From NCBI GenBank assembly GCA_947585115.1, contig CANPWW010000001.1:18544-82543 (forward strand): a stretch of DNA of 64,000 bases, in the 5' to 3' direction. A program made the translations under genes and the position numbers. The stretch comes from an uncultured Monoglobus sp. GTDB lineage: Bacteria; Bacillota; Clostridia; Monoglobales; Monoglobaceae. The stretch's first letter is position 1. Each line of letters begins with the position of its first letter. Under the pieces are notes generated by a model that saw only the letters and a list, made by a program, of their open reading frames with translations, searched no databases and was not told the DNA's origin. Positions 25,820-35,600 of this stretch are shown here, one piece after another.

Positions 25820-26330
25820 ATTTTGTTTTGTAACATAACGTAAAGCCCAGAAAACGGCGCCAATTCGGCACTTTTTACTTTTGCGCGTAACGCGGATGTA
25901 AAATAAAATCCGCGTTAATGTCGAAAAATATTATATATTAGTAATTTTTGGAAAAATATTTGCGATTATAAATATATCCCAAAAAACGGTTATACCTCTG
26001 TAACAGTATTTTAATGATTTTGGTTTCAGAAAACAGGATATTATTGTTATAGATTACAACATTTTTGACAAGGGCTTTTTATATTGCGCGGGAGCGGCCT
26101 AAAGGCGCAATGCCGTGAGGCGCGAAATAGGCATATTTTTATCTTTTTATGTGTAATATAAATAAAAATCCGCGACTTTAACATGAGCGGCATAGGTAAT
26201 TTTTGTGCAAATTGACTAATTTAACCTGAAAATGAAAAAAATAATATTAAATTTGTGATTCGATTTTTTAATGCTTTTTATGCAAAGTAAATATAATTTT
26301 TTGAAAAACACAAAAATATTCAAATAACGC
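25820..26330. other. AT-rich intergenic region with isolated hairpins
   Basis: No gene is seen. AACGCGGAT and ATCCGCGTT (about 25889-25916) form a perfect 9-bp stem without a T run. A GC-rich island at 26083-26135 carries ATTGCGC/GCGCAAT and ATGCC/GGCAT arms followed by a T-rich tail (to about 26148). It may be a small structured RNA, but no promoter is clear. Confidence 0.3.
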
Positions 26331-26359
26331 TTGCGAACATCAGAAAAGCGTGCTATAAT
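26331..26359 (+). promoter_or_regulatory. Promoter of the first SLH surface protein
   Basis: TTGCGA (26331-26336), 17 bp, TATAAT (26354-26359). Predicted start is near 26366, giving a leader of about 95 nt. Confidence 0.85.
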
Positions 26360-26460
26360 ACCTAAAGTCTAATAGGTTTTGTGTGTTGTCAAACCGAACA
26401 AAAACAAATTTGCAAAAAAATAATTAAACATAAATTTTAAGCAACATGGAGGAATGCATA

Positions 26461-29211
26461 ATGAAATCAAAAAGAAATCTGGCATTGATAATTGCGGTTT
26501 GCATGATGTTAAGCGCTTTTGGTTTTACGGCATATGCAGACGCGCCCGTCGCTAAAGACGCGAAGCGTGCCGCCGACATAACGACGGTGGATCTTGCGGA
26601 TCTCGGAGGCGCGCAGCCCGTTGCATATGGTATAGAACTGGCGGAAGAATCGGCAAGCCCCGAGCCTGAGACATCAAGCGAGCCCGAGACATCGAGCGAG
26701 CCCGAGACTTCAAGTGCGCCTGAGACATCAAGCGAGCCCGAGGCATCAAGTGAGCCCGCGGCATCAACTGAGCCTGCGGCATCAACCGAGCCCGCGGCGT
26801 CAACCGAGCCTGCGGCATCAACCGAGCCCGAGGCGTCAACCGAGCCCGAGGCATCAACCGAGCCCGAGGCATCAAGTGAACCTGCGGCATCAAGTGAGCC
26901 TGCGGCATCAAGCGCACCTGCGGCATCAAGTGAGCCTGAGACATCAAGCGAGCCTGAGACATCAAGCGAGCCTGCGGCATCAAGCGAGCCCGAGACATCA
27001 AGCGAGCCTGAGACATCGAGCGAGCCTGCGGCATCAAGTGAGCCTGAGACATCAAGCGAGCCCGAAACATCAAGTGCACCTGAGACATCAAGCGCACCTG
27101 AGACATCAAGCGAGCCCGAGACATCAAGCGCACCTGCGGCATCAAGTGAGCCCGAGACATCGAGTGCACCTGAGACATCAAGCGAGCCCGAGACATCAAG
27201 CGAGCCTGAGACATCAAGCGAGCCTGAGACATCAAGCGCACCTGCGGCATCAAGCGAGCCTGAGACATCAAGCGAGCCTGAGACATCAAGCGCACCTGCG
27301 GCATCAAGCGGGCCTGAGACATCGAGTGCACCTGAGACATCAAGCGCACCTGCGGCATCAAGTGAGCCTGAGACATCAAGCGCGCCTGCGGCATCAAGCG
27401 AGCCTGAGACATCAACCGAGCCCGAGGCATCAAGCGAGCCCGAGACATCGAGTGCACCTCAGACATCAAGCGAGCCTGCGACATCAAGCGCACCTGCGGC
27501 ATCAAGCGAGCCTGAGACATCGAGCGAGCCTGCGGCATCAAGTGAGCCCGAAACATCAAGCGAGCCTGAGACATCGAGTGAGCCTGCGGCATCAAGCGAG
27601 CCTGCGGCATCAAGCGAGCCTGCGGCGTCAAGTGAGCCCGAAACATCAAGCGAGCCTGAGACATCGAGTGAGCCTGAGACATCAAGCGAGCCCGCGGCAT
27701 CTGCAACGCCCGAGGTAATTCCGGTTACGGACGTTACGCCGAACGGCAATGCTGCGTCTGAGCCGGTTCAGCTTGAAGAAGGAACCGGATATACAGAGGA
27801 AGTTAAAGCGGTATTCGGCGATGACTTTGCCGGAATCGCGGATAACAAGATAACGGGTATCAACGATCAAAATACTGTTACGGCTAATGTAAAGATCGCG
27901 GAAAAAGGCGACTACGAGTTCAATGTTCTCGCGGTCGGCGACAAAGAAAACAACGTGATCACGCTGACAAAAAATGTTACACTTTCGGAGGAAGGTTTTG
28001 AAAACGAAAAGCTTGAGGCTGGAAATTCTGTCGGCAAAGCCGGAGAAGATGAAGTATATCTCTATACATATCTTGCCAAAGACCTTGAACCCGCTGATTA
28101 CACGATAACATATAAATCAGCTACGCAGGAGGATGCGTCCGACTTTATCGCGATGGCGATCGTAAATGTTACCGAGGAGCCCGCAGCATCGAGCGAGCCT
28201 CAGACATCGAGCGAGCCTCAGACATCAAGTGAGCCTCAGACGTCAAGTGAGCCGCAGACATCAAGCGAGCCTCAGACATCAAGCGAGCCTCAGACAACAA
28301 CTGAGCCTCAGACATCGAGCGAGCCTCAGACGACGAATGAGCCGCAGACATCAAGTGAGCCTCAGACATCGAGTGAGCCTCAGACATCGAGCGAGCCCGA
28401 GACATCGAGCGAACCTCAGACGACGAATGAACCTCAGACGACGAATGAGCCTCAGACATCAAGCGAGCCTCAGACGTCGAGCGAGCCCACCGAGACACCC
28501 GCGGCGACGCCCACAAGAAGACCTTCTTACAGCGGCGGCGGTTACGGCGGCGGAGGCGGATCGTTCGGAACAGGCAATGCCACGGCGACACCCAAGCCCG
28601 CGGCCACAGCTGCCCCGAACGCGACGGCTGACCCGAACGCCACAGCAACACCCGACACAACGGTTGTAGGACCCGGTCCCGTTTCTGATCAGGTATTCGA
28701 GGACGTGTCCGCGGATCACTGGGCATACAGCTACATTATGGACCTCTACAGCATGGGTATCATAAACGGCGAGACGCCCACAATGTTCGTTCCCGACGAC
28801 AACGTTACAAGAGCGGAGTTTGCCAAGATGGCGGCTATGCTGTTCGGCCTGACGGCGCAGAGCACGGATTCGCAGTTTGTTGACGTAACGTCCGGTGACT
28901 GGTTCGCGCCCTATGTGATAGCGGCGACAGAGGCCGGAATCGTGAACGGCACAAGCGAGACCACGTTCAGCCCGAACGACAACATCACGCGCGAGCAGAT
29001 CGCGGCGATAATCGGCAGACAGATGAGCTGGGCATCCGAGAACGCGGCAAGCTACAGCGACGCGGCCTCGATCGAGGCATACGCGCTGCCGTACGTGAAC
29101 GGACTTTCCGAGCAGGGGATCCTGACCGGAGACAACGGAATGTACAGACCCAAGGACAACGCCACCAGAGCGGAAGCCGCGGCGATCATCGACAGAGTGA
29201 AGAATCACTAA
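26461..29211 (+). CDS. SLH-domain surface protein with long Glu-Pro-Ser/Thr hexapeptide spacer
   Basis: Secreted cell-wall protein of 916 residues. The ATG at 26461 follows GGAGGA by 7 nt and opens a signal peptide (about 1-27, ending TAYADA). Residues about 65-415 are roughly 58 tandem hexapeptides of the SEPETS/SEPAAS/SAPETS type. A compact beta-rich domain follows (about 416-573). A second block of about 17 SEPQTS hexapeptides (573-678) leads to a [11 protein letters not shown] glycine-rich hinge. Three SLH domains (about 740-916; VFEDVSADHWAYSYI, FVDVTSGDWFAPYV, third repeat ending VKNH) should bind pyruvylated wall polymer. The spacer resembles the wall-spanning stalks of other Gram-positive surface proteins and may be glycosylated. 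The C-terminal third is nearly identical to that of the next gene. Confidence 0.93.
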   Translation: MKSKRNLALIIAVCMMLSAFGFTAYADAPVAKDAKRAADITTVDLADLGGAQPVAYGIELAEESASPEPETSSEPETSSEPETSSAPETSSEPEASSEPAASTEPAASTEPAASTEPAASTEPEASTEPEASTEPEASSEPAASSEPAASSAPAASSEPETSSEPETSSEPAASSEPETSSEPETSSEPAASSEPETSSEPETSSAPETSSAPETSSEPETSSAPAASSEPETSSAPETSSEPETSSEPETSSEPETSSAPAASSEPETSSEPETSSAPAASSGPETSSAPETSSAPAASSEPETSSAPAASSEPETSTEPEASSEPETSSAPQTSSEPATSSAPAASSEPETSSEPAASSEPETSSEPETSSEPAASSEPAASSEPAASSEPETSSEPETSSEPETSSEPAASATPEVIPVTDVTPNGNAASEPVQLEEGTGYTEEVKAVFGDDFAGIADNKITGINDQNTVTANVKIAEKGDYEFNVLAVGDKENNVITLTKNVTLSEEGFENEKLEAGNSVGKAGEDEVYLYTYLAKDLEPADYTITYKSATQEDASDFIAMAIVNVTEEPAASSEPQTSSEPQTSSEPQTSSEPQTSSEPQTSSEPQTTTEPQTSSEPQTTNEPQTSSEPQTSSEPQTSSEPETSSEPQTTNEPQTTNEPQTSSEPQTSSEPTETPAATPTRRPSYSGGGYGGGGGSFGTGNATATPKPAATAAPNATADPNATATPDTTVVGPGPVSDQVFEDVSADHWAYSYIMDLYSMGIINGETPTMFVPDDNVTRAEFAKMAAMLFGLTAQSTDSQFVDVTSGDWFAPYVIAATEAGIVNGTSETTFSPNDNITREQIAAIIGRQMSWASENAASYSDAASIEAYALPYVNGLSEQGILTGDNGMYRPKDNATRAEAAAIIDRVKNH
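26654..27706 (+). repeat. 18-bp tandem repeat array 1 (about 58 units)
   Basis: Units such as GAGCCTGAGACATCAAGC encode six-residue Glu-Pro-x-x-Ser-Ser steps, with scattered ACC/CCA-type variants. The array keeps long reading frames open in other frames and on the other strand; these are by-products. Confidence 0.95.
28178..28492 (+). repeat. 18-bp tandem repeat array 2 (about 17 units)
   Basis: Units such as GAGCCTCAGACATCAAGC encode EPQTSS and variants EPQTTN/EPQTTT. The consistent Glu-to-Gln change (CAG for GAG) sets this array apart from array 1. Confidence 0.93.
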
Positions 29212-29223
29212 GATAAAAAAATT

Positions 29224-29252
29224 TCTCCCCCGATTTCGGGGGAGATTTTTTT
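29224..29252 (+). terminator. Intrinsic terminator of the first SLH gene
   Basis: TCTCCCCCGA / TCGGGGGAGA with loop TT, followed by seven T. The matching terminator after the giant SLH gene (41495-41521) has the same arms. Confidence 0.95.
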
Positions 29253-29270
29253 ATGCGCAAAACAAGGATA

Positions 29271-29351
29271 CGTTCCCACCTCCGTCAGGCTAACGCCTGA
29301 CACCTCCTCCCGGGAGGAGGCAAACGGGCGGATGATATCCGCCCCTACGGG
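29271..29351 (+). repeat. Composite palindromic repeat, full copy
   Basis: CGTTCCCACCTCCGTC, hairpin GTCAGGC-TAAC-GCCTGAC, CCTCCTCCCGGGAGGAGG, then the core GGGCGGATGATATCCGCC with CCTACGGG. Inverted relative to the copy at 9717-9825. Confidence 0.88.
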
Positions 29352-29400
29352 TGCCTGTGGTGATTGAGTGCCGCAATCCGCGCGATAGGCGCCAAACTCT

Positions 29401-29424
29401 GTAGTGGCGGCAATCTGCCGCCCG
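29401..29424. repeat. Variant core of the palindromic repeat
   Basis: GTAGTGGCGGCAATCTGCCG plus CCCG, the same GGCGG...CCGCC plan with a different centre (compare 42729). Nothing else is recognised from here to the promoter at 29567 apart from a run of ten G near 29502. Confidence 0.7.
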
Positions 29425-29566
29425 TGTGGGCGGTCGAAAAATGGGGATTTTTGTTTACAATTTTTTGCATTTGTGAAACCTCACAAACAAAAAATCGAAA
29501 TGGGGGGGGGTGTTTTGTGTATATTGACGAAAAAAGCGCATAATTTAAAATTTGTATATGTACAAC

Positions 29567-29595
29567 TTGACAATTTCAAAGCAGCGTGATATAAT
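29567..29595 (+). promoter_or_regulatory. Consensus promoter of the giant SLH protein
   Basis: TTGACA (29567-29572), 17 bp, TATAAT (29590-29595). Predicted leader is about 80 nt. Confidence 0.9.
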
Positions 29596-29680
29596 AACAT
29601 AAAATTGCCTTAAGTACGCTTAATCGAACAATTTGACTCGAAAAAAATTTAAAAATTTTATATAAACGGAGGAAAAGTTT

Positions 29681-32600
29681 ATGAAAGCAAAAAGAATTCT
29701 TGCATTGGTTCTTTCGCTTTGCATGATCGCGAGCGCGCTCGGCGTCGGCATGCCCGTATTCGCCGCGGGCAGCGGCGACACGGCGGCGGACACCGCGGCT
29801 GTTGCGGCGCAGGACGACGCGGCTGTCGGTCAGCCGGCGGAAGAAGCATTGACGGAAGACGAGGCGGCGCCCGAACAGGCGGCTGCCGACGAGGCTTTGC
29901 CCGATGAGGCTCAGCCCGACGAGGCTCAGGCCGAGGAAGCTCAGCCAGAGGATTCGGAGCAGGAGGCCGCTATCCCCGCGATAGCCCGGCCGGACGCCAA
30001 CCGTTTTGTCGGCCTTTCGGGCGAGGAGATCATCAAGGTCTTTAATCAGACGAGCGCTGGACGCGAATCCCTGCTCGCGGGCATGACCGACGAGGAGTGG
30101 GCCACGATCAACGCCACCCTCACCGAGGACGAAAAAGCCCGTCTCGATGCCATACTCGCCGGCGGCGAGGATCAGCCCGCCGCGATCTCGAACGAGTCCG
30201 GCATAGAGCTTGCCTCGATAGACGGAGGCCTTACCCTGTCGGAAGCCACAAAAGGTTACCTCGCGGCTCACGCCGGAACCTATGTGACTGAGAAAAACTA
30301 TACAAACGGTGACAACGTATACCAGGGCACCGATTGGACGGTAGAGATCCCGGAGAGCGGAGAAGATATCATACTGAAGTATCAGGGCACAGACACCGGA
30401 GCTAAGGTTACCGCCCTGGGTGGAGTAAATGACACTACCGGCGCTTTTACAAGCATTACATTCAGCAACAGTGCCGATGAGGTCGGTAATTTCAAATGGA
30501 CGACCGGTGAAAGTAACAATTTAGAAGCGACGCTTGTGTTTGGTTGGAACGCCGCCGGTTGGATACAGTTCCCGAACAACGGTTTAAATTTCTGGTGGGA
30601 CAAAGATGGCGACGGCAAAAAAGAGCAGTACAAATTCTCAAACGCTGCTTATATGTACAATCAGACCAAGACGACAGAGTACTTTAAAAACTATATTGAC
30701 ACATATACCATCAATGACGGCTCTAACTGGAAGATAGAAGTCAATAGTGATGGAAAGCTTCACATGACAGACGGTGCGGAGCCCGACGATATTATAGTAC
30801 GTTCTGTCAACTTTGGAACAACAGCCGAGACATACGGAACCGTTGCCTCGGTTACATTTGAGAGCCCGACATGGTATAACAACGCAGCAGTACCGGCTCC
30901 ATATCAGGCACTGACCTTCACATGGTCGCCGGTGGTAAACGCAGGTACTGTCGGTAAGGAAGAAGGCTTTGAGCGCAATGTGTTCACAAGTCCTAACGCA
31001 TATATTTATGACCCGGACAAAAACGTAATCAAGCGTTTTGTCGCCAATAATATGTTTATGCCCGATAACACGGAAACATATTCGCGCAGCTATTTCAAAG
31101 ACTACGCGGGTACGTATGATATTTCAGATGACTTTGGTAAATATTACGACCCCGCATTTGAGGGCTGGAACCTTGAAATAGACGATAAAGGAAACGTTAC
31201 CATGCAGTATAAGGCGGACGGCCCGAAATATCCGGCGGTTATGATCAGCGGACGCAACAGAGAGTGCACATCAGCCGATGATTCGAAAACCAATGTTCAG
31301 TCCGTAAATCAGATGTATGTCTATGTTCCCGATTTTTATACAAGCGCGGCTATGACGGATCCCGCATATCTGACGCTGACATGGTACATAAACGATACGC
31401 CTAAAAACGCTTCCGAGGGTAAGGGCGCTTGGAGATTCCAGATAAGCAACGCCAACCTTTACAGAGCCGGAGCGGACGGCGAAGCGGAGCTTTTGCGCAC
31501 GCCGACTATATACTGCGACCATACGGAAAAATATATCGGTATGGCAAAAAATTTCCTTAAAGAATACAGCGGAAATTATTCCTATAACTACGCCGGAACA
31601 ACGGGCGAGTATATACAGATAACAGGAGACGGTGATGTTATCTGGTATTACTATGACGGAAATACTTTAGTAGCGCGCACGCCCGTTCACTATAATTTCG
31701 GCGCTTACAATATCAACGGCAACAACACACCGAACAACTATCTCAACGGAGAGCCGAGCATGGACAATCCGTATCAGGTAAACGGTATGATCTTTGCCGA
31801 CGGAAATTGGTATGCCGACGAGGACAAAACACCGGCAAACGACAGAATTACGGTTACGTTAGGTTTCAATTTTGAATATGAAAACTTCACCACGCCGGCG
31901 AATAATGCCACACAGGGTTACAAGCTCTATTCGGCGAAAAACGGCGACGCGCCGGGTCAGCTTTTGCGTACCTTTAACGAGTACGGACCGGGCAACGGCG
32001 GAACCGACCGCGAGAGATATATCAATTTCAACAAGGTAAACGAATTTCTCGGAAACGCTCCGAGAGAGTATACCCTGAACGATAACTCCGGCTGGAAGAT
32101 CACGATAGACCCGACCACCGGTCAGCCCACGCTCACCAACAGCGACGTCGCAACAGCGGGCAATATCAAGATCAAGTATGTTTCATACAATGAGGACAAG
32201 ACTGTATTCCCGTATGTAAAAACCGGTCTCAGCTCGTTCACGTTCACAAGCTCCGATTGGTATAATCAGCAGGGAACGCAGAACTATCAGACGTTTGCTC
32301 CCGCATGGTCGCATTATGTGAGCGCGTCGGCAACCGCGACCGATAAGCCCGAGGGCTTTGAGCGCTACGCGTTCAGCGGCAATATGACGCTTTATGATAG
32401 TACCGAGCCCGGACACATTCTCAAAAAGACTCAAAGCGCGGCATTCTTCACAGCCGACGGCGGATATACCAACGAGTACTTCAAGAACTACACGGGCGAG
32501 TACACTCTGGCTCCCGGATTCGGCGCCAACTATAACGAGATGTACAAAAACTGGAAGATCAATATAGACGATATGGGCAATGTAACGCTCGATGAGGGCG

Positions 32601-35600
32601 CAAACGGAATTTATAAGCCGGTGCTTAACGCGGTTAACAGATTCACAAGAGCGGACGCGGAAGGCAATAACCAGCCCGATAATTTTGTTTACTCGGTTGG
32701 CAATATGTACGCGTATCTGCCGGGATATTATACCGACACGGCGTGCACGACCCCGGCGTATCTGACGCTCACATGGGCTGTAAACAACGATAACAGAGCC
32801 CATGAGAACAAGGGCGATCCCTATAAGTATTTCACTATCGGCGGCGGATATTTCTATCAGCCCGATGCGGACGGCGACGGCGAGCCGGAGAAGTTCAAGG
32901 CTCCCACGCTGTACTTTATGCACACCGATTATATGAATTGGTACAAGAACTACTATAAGGATTACGCGGGCAAGTATTATATCAACAGACCGGGCACAAC
33001 AGAGAATTTAAATGACGAGTATATCGAAATCAAGGACGACGGCACGCCCGTATACCACGCGTTTAACAACAAGGATTATGAGGTTGCGTTCGTCAATATG
33101 AGCGACGCTCAAAAGTATGTTATGAAGGATCCGACGGTTTATCCCTCATCGATCGTGTTCACGGACTATGATTGGTACAGCAGAAACGACAATGAGTCAA
33201 CAGCCAATATTTATCCCGCGACATACGCATTTACATGGGCGAATGATATGACCGCGCCTTTCCAGCAGCCGAGACGTTTCACCGCGCCTACCTCTGCGGT
33301 TTACGCCGTTCAGCAGAAGGGCGAGGACGGCAACTGGAATGATCCTACCAAGACCGAGCTTTTGCATTACTTCTCGGGCTATATGAACTACACCTATCCC
33401 GGAAGCGCGGAGTTTGATCCTTCAACATCAGAGGAGAACCCGGTCAATGACAAGGATAAGGCGTCTATCGCCGAGATGAAGCAGTATCTGAAAAAATTCG
33501 CGTATATCCCCGAAGGCGCGTCTGATGATTACACCGAGTACAGCTTCAACGACCCCAATATCGACTGGGGAATCAGGATCACCAAGGATGGCGACGTGCT
33601 TGTTGATTTTGACGATAAAGAAAATAATTTTGTTAAGGTAAATCCGAAACCGGTATTCGCATATAATGCCACCAATCCGGCGGTCGGTATAAACGGCAGA
33701 TATTTAACTCAGCTGTTTATCGAGGTGCCCGACCATATCGGCAACGATCTTGAAGCCAAGCCGAACGATCCTCCGCAGCCCGCATATATCACGCTGACGT
33801 GGGGCGGCGGAAACAGCGCAGATATAATAACGCACTACTTCACCGCGAGCGGCACAATATATCACAAAGCCGATTCGGAAAGCGCCCACAAGGTAGTTCT
33901 GAGCACAACCGAGCGCTTTGTGTGTGACGCCGAGCTTAACGAAGACAGACAGTATATGACGGAGTTCGCGGGCGAATATTACGCGAACGACGGCTCCGAG
34001 TGGCGCATGAAGATCGACGAACAAGGTAAAGTATCACTCAAGTTCGACGAATCGGAGAACAAGGAAGAAAACTACAAGGAAGTTGTAGTCGCTCCGACGT
34101 TTATCGATAACGCTACATACGGCGGAAGATATGTTTCAAGCATAGTTGTTCCGCTGGAGGGCTGGTATGACAATACCGAGTGCACGCAGCCCGCATCTCT
34201 CACGCTCACTCCGTATCTCAGAAATTCGGGTGCCGCCGAGGATCAGCAGTATCTGAATAACTACTTCACGATGACGGCGAAAACCGTATACAAGCCGGAC
34301 GATGAGAGCGACGAGGATGAAGATCCGCAGCACATGACGGTATCGGCGATAGATCTCTGCGCGGAGCATGATTATCTGAACGCGCAGCAATGGCTCTCGC
34401 AGAACAAATACAAGGGCACATATCGTCCGCAGATGACAGATAAGTGGTACGCCGAGGTAGAGAAAGACGGCAGCGTATACTTCTATGTTGACGATGGTAC
34501 GGGCACGGACGACACTATTCATTATAAGAAGATCAAGCCTCGTGTTACGCTCAGATCGGAAATCAGCGAGGCGACGCACGTAGCGAACGGCGTAAGCGGA
34601 TTTGCCGTAATGTTCCCCAACGCGCGCGCGTATCAGGCGAACAACAATCTCCAAGCCGTCGAGCAGATGCAGAAGGTTTCCTTCGGCGCGGCGACGATTA
34701 ACGGTCAGGCTCCCGTATTGGGCGACGAGACGGCGTATATCTACGCGGGCAACACAATGCTCTATGATCCCAAAAAAGCGGACGGAAGCGATTGGGAAGT
34801 TGTGACAAAGAACACAGAACCCAATTTCAACAAGACTTTCACAAAGCTCTACGCAAACGACAGAGCGTACAGCGATGAGAATAAGGACAAAGCGCATGAA
34901 TACTTCAAGCAGTTCAAGGGCACATATTATCTGGATGATCCGAGTGTGCATCACTATATAAATATTGATGAAACCGGCGATATCACATGGGTGCCTGAGG
35001 ACAATGTTTCGGAGGATCAGACAATATACAGCGCGGACGTGGCGTTCAACAGCGATAACCTGACGCTCGGCGAGGACGGAATGCATCTGCCCAAGACCGT
35101 AAGCGTATTGTACAACGGTTTCAGAACCGAGGCAAACGATAAGGATAATGTAGTAAACGGCTACACTCCGTTCCAAAGAGGCGATATAACCTGGAACCAA
35201 TACAACAGAAACGCTACGGAACAACTGACATATCACACATTCGCAGGCGGAGCTACACTCTATAAGGACAATAAGGGCACAGAAGGCGAGCTACCGCTCT
35301 CGATAAACGGAAATAACCGTTATTATAAGACCGATCAGAGCAACTACGCATCGGTAATTAAAGACGGCACATATGAAACGGGCGACGGACAGTATAAAAT
35401 AGAGGTAAAGACAACGGATGCAAACACAACGTATACGCTCACCACACCCGACGGCTTAACGTATCCTCTGTCGCCTCTCGGCACAGAAGAGGGCGGCTAC
35501 TACCTCAGAGGCAAGATAGGCACGACATGGGTATTCGGTATGTTCGGCATATACGGCGAAGCGATCGTATCGAATCCCACAGCGCAGATAAGCTATAGGG

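Noticed and set aside
26083..26135. Cyclic di-GMP-I riboswitch
   Set aside because: A CGGCCTAA string recalls that class, but the required GGGCAAACC / GCAAAGCC part and tetraloop stem are absent.
26654..27706. Tandem array as a possible CRISPR
   Set aside because: Repeats are contiguous 18-bp coding units with no unique spacers and stay in frame within a secreted protein.
26552..27718. Long open frames on both strands across the hexapeptide array (384 and 334 codons)
   Set aside because: They arise because an 18-bp unit lacking stops in other frames is repeated; the products are simple His/Arg/Gln/Met repeats without start signals.
28166..28726. Open frames in other phases over the second array and SLH linker
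   Set aside because: Same cause: low-complexity repeat and biased codons; no ribosome site or promoter.
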